Positions 32,479 through 41,088 of a stretch of DNA of 64,000 nt are shown here, piece by piece. The position numbers and the translations under genes are program-made. A model generated the notes under the pieces. The model was not told the DNA's origin, ran no database searches, and saw only the letters and a list, made by a program, of their open reading frames with translations. The DNA comes from DAOTXN01 sp034435435 (GTDB lineage: Bacteria > Chloroflexota > Anaerolineae > S140-20), in assembly GCA_034435435.1 (NCBI GenBank), contig DAOTXN010000111.1:46104-110103 (forward strand). The letters run 5' to 3'. How positions within the stretch are numbered: the stretch's first letter is position 1; the number at the start of each line of letters is the position of its first letter.

Positions 32479-33354
32479 ATGACCGAGTATGTCATTCCTG
32501 CGGGTGTTCAAGAGGCTATTGCCTGTCTGGAAATGTATCGCGGCGAGGCGCGGGTGCTCGCTGGGGGAACCGACGTGCTGCCGGACATGCGCGATGGCAA
32601 GAAAACCCCGCGTTGTCTGGTGGACATCACGCGCATTCCAGAGTTAAACGAGATCGAAATCACCACCGAATGGATCCAGGTCGGCGCGGCAGTCACCTTT
32701 GCCCGCATCAAAGACGAGCCGTTTTTCAAGCGACACGTTCACGCGCTGGCCGACGCGGCTGGCTCTGTGGGCGCCATCGGCATTCAGAATGCCGCGACGT
32801 GGGTCGGGAACATCGTGCAGGCCATGCCCGCCGCCGACGGCGCGGTGGTTGCGCTGGCGTTGGAGGCTGAGCTGTGCATCATGGACCGAGGCGGAGCGCG
32901 GTGGGAGCCGGTAGAGCGGACCTTTGCCGGCCCAGGCCAATCCACCATAGACCCGACGCGCCAGCTCATCACGCACATCCGCTTTACACGCCCCGCCGGA
33001 GCGTGGGGCACAGCCTGGCGGCGAGTCGGACGGCGGCCTTCACTGGTGTTGCCGATATTGAACTGCGCGGTTAAACTGCGCCTGAACGCGGACTGCACCC
33101 GCATTGAACGCGCTGTCGTCGCGCTGGGGCCGGTCGCGCCGACGCCTTTCCGCGCCCGCCAGGCCGAAGCGTGGCTGGTGGGCAAAGCTCCCACGTCAGA
33201 GGTGTTTGCCCAGGCCGCAGGATTGGCCCAGACCGAATCCAACCCGCGCAGCAGTGTGATGCGGGCCTCGCGCGAATATCGGTTGGAGCTCATCCCGGCG
33301 CTGGTCGGCGAGGCGTTGGATAACGCGGCGCGACGGGCAATGGGTCAAGTGTGA
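32479..33354 (+). CDS. FAD-binding subunit of the molybdenum hydroxylase (CoxM/XdhB-like)
   Basis: 291 residues with the flavin motifs of this family: VLAGGTDVLPDMRDG near residue 24 and NAATWVGNIVQAMPAADGAV near residue 100. The C-terminal CO-dehydrogenase flavoprotein domain follows (RRVGRRPSLVLPILN, VVALGPVAPTPFRA). It should pass electrons from the iron-sulfur clusters of its neighbour to NAD or a quinone. ATG 32479 gives the correct N-terminus. It is the last gene of the catabolic island; its stop is followed directly by the restriction-modification module. Confidence 0.9.
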   Translation: MTEYVIPAGVQEAIACLEMYRGEARVLAGGTDVLPDMRDGKKTPRCLVDITRIPELNEIEITTEWIQVGAAVTFARIKDEPFFKRHVHALADAAGSVGAIGIQNAATWVGNIVQAMPAADGAVVALALEAELCIMDRGGARWEPVERTFAGPGQSTIDPTRQLITHIRFTRPAGAWGTAWRRVGRRPSLVLPILNCAVKLRLNADCTRIERAVVALGPVAPTPFRARQAEAWLVGKAPTSEVFAQAAGLAQTESNPRSSVMRASREYRLELIPALVGEALDNAARRAMGQV

Positions 33355-33368
33355 ACCAAAATACCAGG

Positions 33369-33397
33369 TTTACATTGTGCGGAGGTTGTGTTAAACT
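33369..33397 (+). promoter_or_regulatory. Probable promoter of the restriction-modification operon
   Basis: TTTACA (33369-33374) and TAAACT (33392-33397) with a 17 bp spacer lie just behind the preceding gene and would start an mRNA about 30 nt ahead of ATG 33432. An own promoter fits a mobile R-M module. Confidence 0.5.
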
Positions 33398-33431
33398 GCT
33401 GCGAGGCGGAACCGTGGGATTGAGAGAGCGG

Positions 33432-34508
33432 ATGCAAGACACACTCGCTTATCAATTAACGCTATTTCCCGATTTGTCTGTTGCCCAGTTTCCCTCTACT
33501 CGTTATCAGGGGAGCAAGGCGAAACTCGCGGACTGGATTTGGGAACAGCTAGCAGACCTGGAATTCACAACCTGCCTGGATGCGTTTGGCGGGACGGGCG
33601 CCGTCGCTTATCGGCTGAAACAGGCCGGGAAGCAGGTGACGTATAACGATGCTTTACGGTTCAACTATTACATTGGATTGGCGTTGGTTGAGAACAGCAC
33701 GGTGCGGTTGAGCCAGCCCAAAGTCGAGTGGTTATTGCAACGCCACTCCGGGATCGAATATCCCCGGTTTGTCCAGGACACGTTTCGTGACATTTATTTC
33801 ACCGATGATGAGAACGCCTGGATTGACCAGACCATCACCAACGTTCGTCGGCTTGGCGATCCCTACGAGTTTGCGCTTGCCTTTTTTGCCTTGTGCCAGG
33901 CCTGCATCATCAAGCGGCCATACAACCTATTCCATCGCAAAAACCTCTATCTGCGTTTGGCTGAGGTCGAGCGTTCTTTTGGAAACAAGACCACGTGGGA
34001 CAGGCCTTTCGAGGCGTGGTTTTGTGACTTTGTCAGAGAGGCGAATCAGGCTGTCTTTGATAATGGACGCGCGAACCGTGCGGTGAACCTGGATGCCAGT
34101 CAGATAGCCGGGCCGTATGACCTGGTTTACATTGACCCTCCCTACCTTTCTCAAAAGGGAGTGGGGGTAGATTATCGAGATTTCTACCACTTTTTGGAAG
34201 GTCTGACGATGTATGACGAGTGGGAGCGACATATAGACCGGCGCTCCAGGCATCGACGCCTGAAGCCGCAGCCCGGTGAATGGACGGACAAGCACCGCAT
34301 CCACGCAGCGTTTGATCAAATATTCCGACGTTATCGGGACAGCATCATTGTCGTTTCTTATCGGAGTGACGGTATCCCGGCTGAATTAGAGTTGGTTTCG
34401 TTACTGCAACGGTACAAACCAACAGTGCGTGTGGAACGCTCGGGTCAATACAAATACGTGCTGTCCATCAATGCCCATTCGAGGGAGATACTGCTCATCG
34501 GCACATAG
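33432..34508 (+). CDS. Type II DNA adenine methyltransferase (D12 class, alpha order)
   Basis: 358 residues from ATG 33432. A GTG at 33351 would add 27 residues with no family character and would overlap the previous gene. Motifs in order are STRYQGSKAKL (motif X), CLDAFGGTGAVAY (SAM-binding motif I), a target-recognition region (about 90-230), and DLVYIDPPYLSQKG (catalytic DPPY). This order is that of Dam/M.EcoRV-type N6-adenine methyltransferases. It should protect the sites cut by the nuclease encoded 17 bp downstream. Base composition is visibly less GC-rich than the neighbouring genes, which suggests transfer. Confidence 0.9.
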   Translation: MQDTLAYQLTLFPDLSVAQFPSTRYQGSKAKLADWIWEQLADLEFTTCLDAFGGTGAVAYRLKQAGKQVTYNDALRFNYYIGLALVENSTVRLSQPKVEWLLQRHSGIEYPRFVQDTFRDIYFTDDENAWIDQTITNVRRLGDPYEFALAFFALCQACIIKRPYNLFHRKNLYLRLAEVERSFGNKTTWDRPFEAWFCDFVREANQAVFDNGRANRAVNLDASQIAGPYDLVYIDPPYLSQKGVGVDYRDFYHFLEGLTMYDEWERHIDRRSRHRRLKPQPGEWTDKHRIHAAFDQIFRRYRDSIIVVSYRSDGIPAELELVSLLQRYKPTVRVERSGQYKYVLSINAHSREILLIGT

Positions 34509-34525
34509 CGACGAGGAACCGTGAG

Positions 34526-35314
34526 ATGACCAAAGAAGACTTTAAGACCTTTTTAACGGCGCATTTTGACCTATTCCGGCGCACCCTCGCGACAGACACG
34601 GGCGATTGGGTCGTAAAAGGCTTTATTGATGTTTATCGCAACGTCTATACTATCTCCGTGGATACCAAAGTCGTTTCCAAGATCGTTGAGTTGATGCTCT
34701 TCCCCGTCATCTCTCAGTTTGCCAGAGAGCATGATTACAGGATGGTGCTCAGCGAACACCAAAACCATTATCCTGACATCAGTTTTATGGCCCGAGATGG
34801 GACCAAAATCGCCCTCGATTTCAAGAGCACGTATCGAACAAGCTCCACGAGCGTAAACGGATTTACGCTGGGTGCGTTCACGGGGTACTTTCGACAGCGC
34901 GGCTCAACCAAGAACATCACATTCCCTTATCAGCAGTACGCCGGCCATTTTGTGCTGGGCGTTGTCTATAGTCGCACTGATACGGCGATTGACGAGCGCC
35001 GAGTTTATTCGCTAGATGACTTACTGGACATTATGTCCGTGATCCGAGATTTCGAGTTCCTGCTCCACGAAAAATGGCGAGTTGCCACCGACCGACCAGG
35101 CAGTGGCAATACCAAGAACATCGGCTCTATCACTGACATCCAGGCTCTATTGGAGGGACGCGGCCCATTCTCCGATCATGGCGAGACGGTTTTTGATGAT
35201 TACTGGATGAACTATTTGACGGAAGATATGGCACGGGCCATTGACTCGGCGGTTCCCTATCGGAACCTGGAACAGTACTGGGCATGGCGCGACCGTGCTT
35301 CCCAAAAAGGCTAA
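34526..35314 (+). CDS. EcoRV-family type II restriction endonuclease
   Basis: 262 residues, alignable by eye with EcoRV (about 245). Shared blocks are VDTKVVSKIVELM (EcoRV: SDTKVLSTIFELF), QNHYPDISF, KIALDFKSTY, GFTLGAF, TKNITFPYQQY, and PGSGNTKNIGSI (EcoRV: AGSGNTTNIGSI). The catalytic set is complete: Glu55, Asp84, Asp98 and Lys100 correspond to EcoRV Glu45, Asp74, Asp90 and Lys92. The recognition loop GSGNT and the QNHYPD loop are kept, so recognition of GATATC with a blunt cut is likely. It is transcribed behind its methyltransferase in the same direction. Confidence 0.95.
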   Translation: MTKEDFKTFLTAHFDLFRRTLATDTGDWVVKGFIDVYRNVYTISVDTKVVSKIVELMLFPVISQFAREHDYRMVLSEHQNHYPDISFMARDGTKIALDFKSTYRTSSTSVNGFTLGAFTGYFRQRGSTKNITFPYQQYAGHFVLGVVYSRTDTAIDERRVYSLDDLLDIMSVIRDFEFLLHEKWRVATDRPGSGNTKNIGSITDIQALLEGRGPFSDHGETVFDDYWMNYLTEDMARAIDSAVPYRNLEQYWAWRDRASQKG

Positions 35315-35323
35315 TCGAGACAG

Positions 35324-35695
35324 GTGCATATTTCCAGCATACAGGATACAGGCGAACCGCTCCACGCCCCCTCCGGCGAGATCATCTACGAACTGGTCGG
35401 CGCCTCCGAGGCGACCGGCGGGTCCAAAACGCACAGCGTCGCCGTCGTGATCATCCCGCCGGGCAAATCGTCGGACGCTCACTATCATCTGGTCTCCGAA
35501 GAGACTTACTATATCTTGCGCGGCGCGGCGCGGATGGTGATTGACGGTCATTCCTTTGCGCTGCGTCCGGGGCAGGTCTGTCTCATCCGGCCCGGCGAGC
35601 GGCACCAGATTTTCAACCTGGGCGGCGAGGATTTGCAATTCATCGCCGTGTGCGCGCCGCCGTGGCAAGCCGGGGATTCGGTATTTGGGGATTAG
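35324..35695 (+). CDS. Single-domain cupin protein
   Basis: 123 residues, one cupin barrel. The metal-binding motifs are present: AHYHLVSEETYYILRG (motif 1, with two His and a Glu) and PGERHQIFN (motif 2, third His). Small cupins of this kind are isomerases, dioxygenases or ligand-binding proteins; no function can be fixed. GTG 35324 lies 9 bp after the nuclease gene with only a weak GAGACAG before it. The last residues (GDSVFGD) are encoded by a GGGGATT-type repeat. Confidence 0.78.
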   Translation: MHISSIQDTGEPLHAPSGEIIYELVGASEATGGSKTHSVAVVIIPPGKSSDAHYHLVSEETYYILRGAARMVIDGHSFALRPGQVCLIRPGERHQIFNLGGEDLQFIAVCAPPWQAGDSVFGD

Positions 35696-35723
35696 GAATT
35701 GGTAGATTGGTAGATTGGGGATT
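35672..35723. repeat. Short repeat cluster (GGGGATT / GGTAGATT)
   Basis: GGGGATT occurs at 35672, 35687 and 35717, and GGTAGATT twice in tandem at 35701-35716. The cluster spans the end of the cupin gene and the gap to the HAD gene, and supplies the cupin stop codon. Confidence 0.75.
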
Positions 35724-35727
35724 CGTG

Positions 35728-36420
35728 ATGCTGATTCGGGCGATCATTTTCGATCTGGACGGGCTGATGGTGGACAGCGAGCCACTGGCGCAGGAGGCCT
35801 GGCGCATCTTTTTGGCCGAGCAGGGTCACGCGCTGGACGCCGAGACCGTGGATGCCATTTTGGGCCTGCGCCTGACGGACAGCGCACGGGTGGTCCAGGA
35901 GCGCTTTGGATTAGCACTGACCGTCGAACAGATCGCCCACCGGCGGGCGGAGCTTTTGCTGGCTGCGTTGCCCGGTAACTTGCAACCGATGCCCGGCTTG
36001 AAAGAGTTGCTGGACGCCATTGACGTCCGCGGTCTGCTCCGGGCGGTGGCCACCTCCAGCCCCAGTTTCTACGCCCCCGTTGCGCTGCGCGAGATCGGCG
36101 TGGATGGCTTTGCGGCCATCGTCACCGGCGACGCGGTGACCCACGGTAAACCCGCCCCCGACGTCTATCTGGCCGCCGCCGCCGCGTTGGGACTGCCGCC
36201 GGAGCAATGCCTGGCGCTGGAAGACTCGCCCACCGGCGTGGCCGCCGCCAAAGCCGCCGGGATGCGTTGCGTGGCCGTGCCCAACGCGCTGAGCGCCGCG
36301 CTAGACCTCAGCCTGGCCGACGCGATTTTGCCGTCGCTGACAGCCGTGGCGCTGCGGCTGGATGCGCTGACGGCTGCCCCTCTGCAAAACAGACCGGTAG
36401 ACAAACAGCGCAACCTGTAA
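35728..36420 (+). CDS. HAD-superfamily hydrolase (beta-phosphoglucomutase-like)
   Basis: 230 residues with all HAD motifs: FDLDGLMVDSE (nucleophile and acid Asp, about 9-19), ATSSPS (motif II), HGKPAPDVY (motif III Lys) and LEDSPTGVAAAKAAGM (motif IV). The helical cap inserted after motif I is of the beta-phosphoglucomutase/sugar-phosphatase kind. ATG 35728 is the first start giving the motif-I strand at the N-terminus; an ATG-less extension to 35650 would run through a repeat. Substrate unknown. Confidence 0.87.
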   Translation: MLIRAIIFDLDGLMVDSEPLAQEAWRIFLAEQGHALDAETVDAILGLRLTDSARVVQERFGLALTVEQIAHRRAELLLAALPGNLQPMPGLKELLDAIDVRGLLRAVATSSPSFYAPVALREIGVDGFAAIVTGDAVTHGKPAPDVYLAAAAALGLPPEQCLALEDSPTGVAAAKAAGMRCVAVPNALSAALDLSLADAILPSLTAVALRLDALTAAPLQNRPVDKQRNL

Positions 36421-36548
36421 TACAATATGCCCGACATCGGCACACGTGACGATGCGCACGATCCACGCAGCCCGTGCTTGCTGCGCCGGCAAAGGCGCTT
36501 CCATCCACACCGCCGCAGACCGATCAGTGAGCCTCAGGAGATGTGACC

Positions 36549-39500
36549 ATGAATCATAAAACGCGGCCTAGTGTGACTCAATGGTCTCTGATCGCCCTGT
36601 TTGGTATTGTGTCTCTCTTACTCGTGACAGGCGGCTATTTGTTCTACCGCCGCGAAGAGCGGGCCATCCGCAGCGAGAAATATCACGAACTGCACGCCAT
36701 CGCCGAGCTGAAGGTCGGCCAGATCATCGAATGGCGGAACCAGCGCATCGGCGATGCGCGCCGGAATTCATCCGGCTATTTTCTCCGCGCGGCCTTTAAC
36801 CAGTGGCTCGATTCGCCGGACGACGCCGCGCTGCAGGGCGGCATCCTGGCAAACATGGAGTCCATTCGAACATCCTACGGCTATGCCAATGTGATCCTGA
36901 CCGGCGTGGATGGTCGAATCCTGCTCTCGCTCGATCCGCGCCTGACCGAGCTCGACGCCTATGCGCAGCAGTTGGCGGCGCAGGCAGTCGCCTCGGGCGA
37001 CGTCGTTTTTGGCGATTTCTTCCGCTGCCCCATTTGCGAACAGGTCCACCTGGACGTGATCGCGCCGATCCTCGACGCGGACGGCCACCCGGCCGCCGTG
37101 CTCATCCTGCGCAGCGATCCGGAGCAATACCTCTACCCCCTCATTCAATCCTGGCCCACGCCGAGCCGCAGCGCAGAGACCCTGCTGGTGCGACAAGACG
37201 GCGCCGACGTGCTGTTCCTGAACACGCTGCGCCACCGGCCCGACCCGGCCCTGACCCTGCGCATTCCACTCTCGCAGGCCGACGTTCCGGCTGTCCGGGC
37301 GGCGCTCGGACAGATCGGAAAAGCCGAGGGTCAGGACTATCGGGGCGCGCCGGTGCTGGCGGACGTGCGGCCCGTGCCGGGTTCGTCCTGGTTCATCGTC
37401 GCCAAAGTGGATATGGATGAGATTCTCGCCGAGGTCCATTATCGCGGCCGGGCCATCCTGCTCTTTGTATCCCTGTCCGTTCTCCTGGCCGGGGCTATGG
37501 CTGCGTTCGTGTTCAGCTACCGGCAAAGACAGCTCTATCAAAACCTGTTCCGCGCCGAGCGGGAGCGGCGTGAAGCTCAGGAGGAGATCCGCGCCACCCT
37601 CTATGGCATCGGCGACGGCGTGATCGCTGCGGACGCGGCCGGCCGCGTCACCCGCATGAACCCGGTGGCCGAACAGCTCACCGGTTGGCGCGAGGCGGAG
37701 GCGCTGGGTAAACCCCTGGAGCAGGTGTTCCGTATCGTCAACGAAGACAGCCGGGTCGAGGTCGAAAACCCGGTGGGGCGCGTGCTGCGCGAGGGCCTGG
37801 TGGTGGGCCTGGCTAACCACACCCTGCTGATCGCCCGCGACGGCGCCGAGCGCCCCATCGCCGACAGCGGCGCGCCCATCCGCGACGAGCAGGGTGAGGT
37901 CGCCGGCGTGGTGCTGGTGTTCCGCGATCAAACCGAGGAGCGCGCGGTGCGCAGGGCGCTGCGCGAGAGCGAGGAACGGTATCGTTTGATCGCCGAGCAC
38001 GTCAACGATATCGTCTGGCAATTGGATAAGGAGATGCGCTTCGTCTATGTCAGCCCGGCGGTCGAAAACATTCTCGGATACTCTGTGGACGAAACACAAG
38101 GGCTTCCCGTGGTCAGCCTGCTGGATTCAGAGGGCATCGCGCTCATGCAGCAGATTGTCCAGACCCGCTTGACCGGCAGTCAGGAAGGCTCGGTAGCACC
38201 TACCGAGTACAAAATGCGGCACAAGGATGGCCGACTGGTGGATGTCGAAGTCGTCTCCTCACCGATATTTGACCGGGATGGACGACAGGTAGGCTTTGCT
38301 GGAGTAACGCGGGACATCACCGCACGCAAGCAGGCAGAGGATGAAACCCGCCAGCGCCTGGTCGAGCTGGAAGCCTTGCACCGCGCCAGCCAGCAGTTGC
38401 TCACCGCCCGCCTCGACCCCCAAGAGACCTACGCCGCCGTGCATCAGGCGGTGGCGCAGGTCATGCCGTGCGAGGCCTTTGTCATCGTGCTGGAGGACAA
38501 ACCCACCGACGAATACCACGCCGTGTACCTGTTCGACAAAGGCGGGCATTGTCCACCCCAACGCATTCCGCGCGGGCAGAGCCTGAGCGGCCGGGTCATC
38601 GCCAGCGGCGAAACGTTGTGGGTGGACGATTTCTCAGCCACTGGCGATCTTGCCGCAGTACACTTTGGCGACCCGGAACACGTGCGCTCCATCCTGGCGA
38701 CGCCGTTGCGCAGCGGCGAGCAAGTAGTTGGCATGCTCTCGACGCAATCCTACCGGCCGCACGCCTACGAAGAGCGCCAGCGCCTGCTGCTGGAGACGCT
38801 TGCCGCCCAGTTCGCCGCCGCCATCCAGAACGCCTTTCTGTACCAGCAATGGCAGGCGCGCCTGCGCGAGCTGGAAGTGATGGCCAGCGTGAGCGCCGCC
38901 TTGCGCACGGCTACCACCCGCGCCGAGGTGCCGCCGCTCATCCTCGACCGGCTGCTCCTCCTGTTGGGCGTGGAAGGCGCCGCGCTGGAAATACTCGACC
39001 CGGTCAGCGGCGACTTGCTGATCGAGCTGGGGCGTGGGATATGGGCAGTCGCCACGGGCCAGATCGTTCCGCCCGGCGCCGGGCTGAGCGCGCAGGCGCT
39101 GGCTGCTGGCCAGCCTTATCTGAACAACGCGGCGTACCAGGATCCGCGCCTGTTCCGCCCCGACCTATTTGGCGCTTGCCGGGCCGCTGCCGCCGCGCCG
39201 CTGGCAGTGCAAGGCCAGATCATCGGCTTGCTGTGGATCGGCAGCCGCCGCCCCCTGACAGACCTGGACCTGCGCCTGCTCACCGCCGTGGCCGACATTG
39301 CCGCCAACGCCATCCACCGCACCGCCCTGCAGGAACAGATCGCCGCCCAGGCCCGGCAGACGGCCCAGATCATGAACAGCGTGCCCGAAGGGGTGCTGTT
39401 GCTCGACGCCAGCGGGCGGGTGCTGCTGGCTAACCCCGTGGCCGAGCGGCATCTGGCCGCGTTGGCCGAAGTCAGCATCGGCGAGCGGCTCACCCACCTG

Positions 39501-40826
39501 GGCGAGCGCCCCCTGGCCGAACTGCTCACCTCGCCTCCCAAGGGCTTGTGGCACGAGGTGCGGGCTGGCGCACAGGTGTTCGAGGTGATCGCCCGACCCG
39601 TCGCCGATGGTTCCCGTCCGGAGCATTGGGTGCTGGTGCTCCACGACGCGACGCAAGAACGGCAGGTGCGCGGCCAGTTGCAGCAACAAGAACGCCTGGC
39701 GGCTGTGGGTCAACTGGCCGCCGGCATCGCCCACGACTTTAACAACATTATGGGCATCATCCTGCTCCAGGCCCGGCTGGCGGCCCGCTCGGAGAACCTA
39801 TCCGATCAGGACCAGGAGCGGCTGGCGACCATCAGCCAGCAAGTGCATCATGCCGCCCGGCTGATTCAGCAGATCCTCGATTTTAGCCGGCAGGCCGCGC
39901 TGGAGCGGCAGCCGCTCGACTTGCTGCCGCTGCTCAAGGAACAAATCAAGCTACTGGAGCGCACGCTGCCGGAGCACATCGAGATCCGCTTCGTTTACGG
40001 GCGCGGGGAGTACACGGTCAACGCCGACCCCACCCGTATGCAGCAGATGGTGATGAACCTGGCCGTCAACGCCCGGGATGCCATGCCAGAAGGGGGCGTC
40101 CTGCGCATCGCGCTGGAGCGCGTCACGGTCGAGCCGGGCGCGTCGCCGCTTGCGCCGGAGCTGGCGGCGGGGGAATGGATCCGCTTGACGGTGGCGGACA
40201 GCGGCGCGGGCATCCCGCCGCAGGCGCTGTCGCATATCTTTGAGCCGTTCTACACCACCAAGGCCCCTGGCAAGGGCAGCGGCCTGGGGCTGGCCCAGGT
40301 GCACGGCATTGTGGGCCAGCACGAGGGGCGCATTGAGGTGCAGACGCAAATGGGCGCGGGGACGACCTTTACCGTCTACCTGCCCGCGCTGCCGGCGCCG
40401 GCGGTGGCCTGGTCTGCGCCCGAGCTTGGCGAGATACCCCAGGGGCAGGGCGAGATGGTGTTGGTGGTGGAGGATGACGTATTGCTGCGGGCAGCGTTGC
40501 GCGAGACGCTGGAGCTGTGGAATTATCAGGTGCAGGAAGCGGCCCACGGCGCGGAGGCGCTGGCGCTGTTGGCGGAATCCGGGACTAGGATTGACGTGGT
40601 GGTGAGCGACGTGGTGATGCCCACCATGGGCGGCGTGGCGCTGGTGCACGCCTTGCGCGAGCAGGGCTGGGACCTGCCGGTGATCCTGCTGAGCGGTCAC
40701 CCGCAGGAGAAAGAATTCGCCGAGCTGCGCGCGCGCGGGGTGCGGGCCTGGCTGTCCAAGCCGCCCGCGCTCGACCAACTGGCCCGGGCGGTAGCCGGCG
40801 CAGTGCAGACGCAACCCCCTGAGTGA
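36549..40826 (+). CDS. Multi-sensor hybrid histidine kinase
   Basis: 1425 residues. Layout: membrane helix about 12-33; external sensor domain about 35-300 with a CxxC (FFRCPICEQ); helix about 302-324; PAS about 342-460; PAS about 473-600; GAF about 606-770; GAF about 772-930; PAS about 936-1040; HisKA with His1062 (AAGIAHDFNN); HATPase (N box NLAVNARDAM, G boxes ADSGAGIPP and GKGSGLGLA); receiver domain from about 1301 with phospho-acceptor Asp1354 (VVSDVVMP). The HisKA sequence is of the type seen in NtrB-like kinases with a C-terminal receiver. No partner regulator lies nearby, so phosphate probably moves to a receiver coded elsewhere. AGGAG precedes ATG 36549; a GTG at 36543 is the alternative. 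Confidence 0.92.
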   Translation: MNHKTRPSVTQWSLIALFGIVSLLLVTGGYLFYRREERAIRSEKYHELHAIAELKVGQIIEWRNQRIGDARRNSSGYFLRAAFNQWLDSPDDAALQGGILANMESIRTSYGYANVILTGVDGRILLSLDPRLTELDAYAQQLAAQAVASGDVVFGDFFRCPICEQVHLDVIAPILDADGHPAAVLILRSDPEQYLYPLIQSWPTPSRSAETLLVRQDGADVLFLNTLRHRPDPALTLRIPLSQADVPAVRAALGQIGKAEGQDYRGAPVLADVRPVPGSSWFIVAKVDMDEILAEVHYRGRAILLFVSLSVLLAGAMAAFVFSYRQRQLYQNLFRAERERREAQEEIRATLYGIGDGVIAADAAGRVTRMNPVAEQLTGWREAEALGKPLEQVFRIVNEDSRVEVENPVGRVLREGLVVGLANHTLLIARDGAERPIADSGAPIRDEQGEVAGVVLVFRDQTEERAVRRALRESEERYRLIAEHVNDIVWQLDKEMRFVYVSPAVENILGYSVDETQGLPVVSLLDSEGIALMQQIVQTRLTGSQEGSVAPTEYKMRHKDGRLVDVEVVSSPIFDRDGRQVGFAGVTRDITARKQAEDETRQRLVELEALHRASQQLLTARLDPQETYAAVHQAVAQVMPCEAFVIVLEDKPTDEYHAVYLFDKGGHCPPQRIPRGQSLSGRVIASGETLWVDDFSATGDLAAVHFGDPEHVRSILATPLRSGEQVVGMLSTQSYRPHAYEERQRLLLETLAAQFAAAIQNAFLYQQWQARLRELEVMASVSAALRTATTRAEVPPLILDRLLLLLGVEGAALEILDPVSGDLLIELGRGIWAVATGQIVPPGAGLSAQALAAGQPYLNNAAYQDPRLFRPDLFGACRAAAAAPLAVQGQIIGLLWIGSRRPLTDLDLRLLTAVADIAANAIHRTALQEQIAAQARQTAQIMNSVPEGVLLLDASGRVLLANPVAERHLAALAEVSIGERLTHLGERPLAELLTSPPKGLWHEVRAGAQVFEVIARPVADGSRPEHWVLVLHDATQERQVRGQLQQQERLAAVGQLAAGIAHDFNNIMGIILLQARLAARSENLSDQDQERLATISQQVHHAARLIQQILDFSRQAALERQPLDLLPLLKEQIKLLERTLPEHIEIRFVYGRGEYTVNADPTRMQQMVMNLAVNARDAMPEGGVLRIALERVTVEPGASPLAPELAAGEWIRLTVADSGAGIPPQALSHIFEPFYTTKAPGKGSGLGLAQVHGIVGQHEGRIEVQTQMGAGTTFTVYLPALPAPAVAWSAPELGEIPQGQGEMVLVVEDDVLLRAALRETLELWNYQVQEAAHGAEALALLAESGTRIDVVVSDVVMPTMGGVALVHALREQGWDLPVILLSGHPQEKEFAELRARGVRAWLSKPPALDQLARAVAGAVQTQPPE

Positions 40827-41088
40827 CAGATTTGCCATCGCCGATAGCGGTGGCGGCGCAGTAAAGTGCGTTAGCGGCCAAGTCGTAGGTAAATCGCCTG
40901 CTTGACCTCTTGCTCGCATCCCAAAAATATGATAGACTTGGTTTAATTCCGTTCTGCACCCCTCCGACGATATCGCAATTGATATAGGCGTAAATGCGCC
41001 CATGCTGTCCTCGCAACCATCGTCACCTCGCTGCTTGTTGGCGAGGGCGGCGCTTGTCGTTTATTAGCAATGGAAAGGAGTAACTCAG

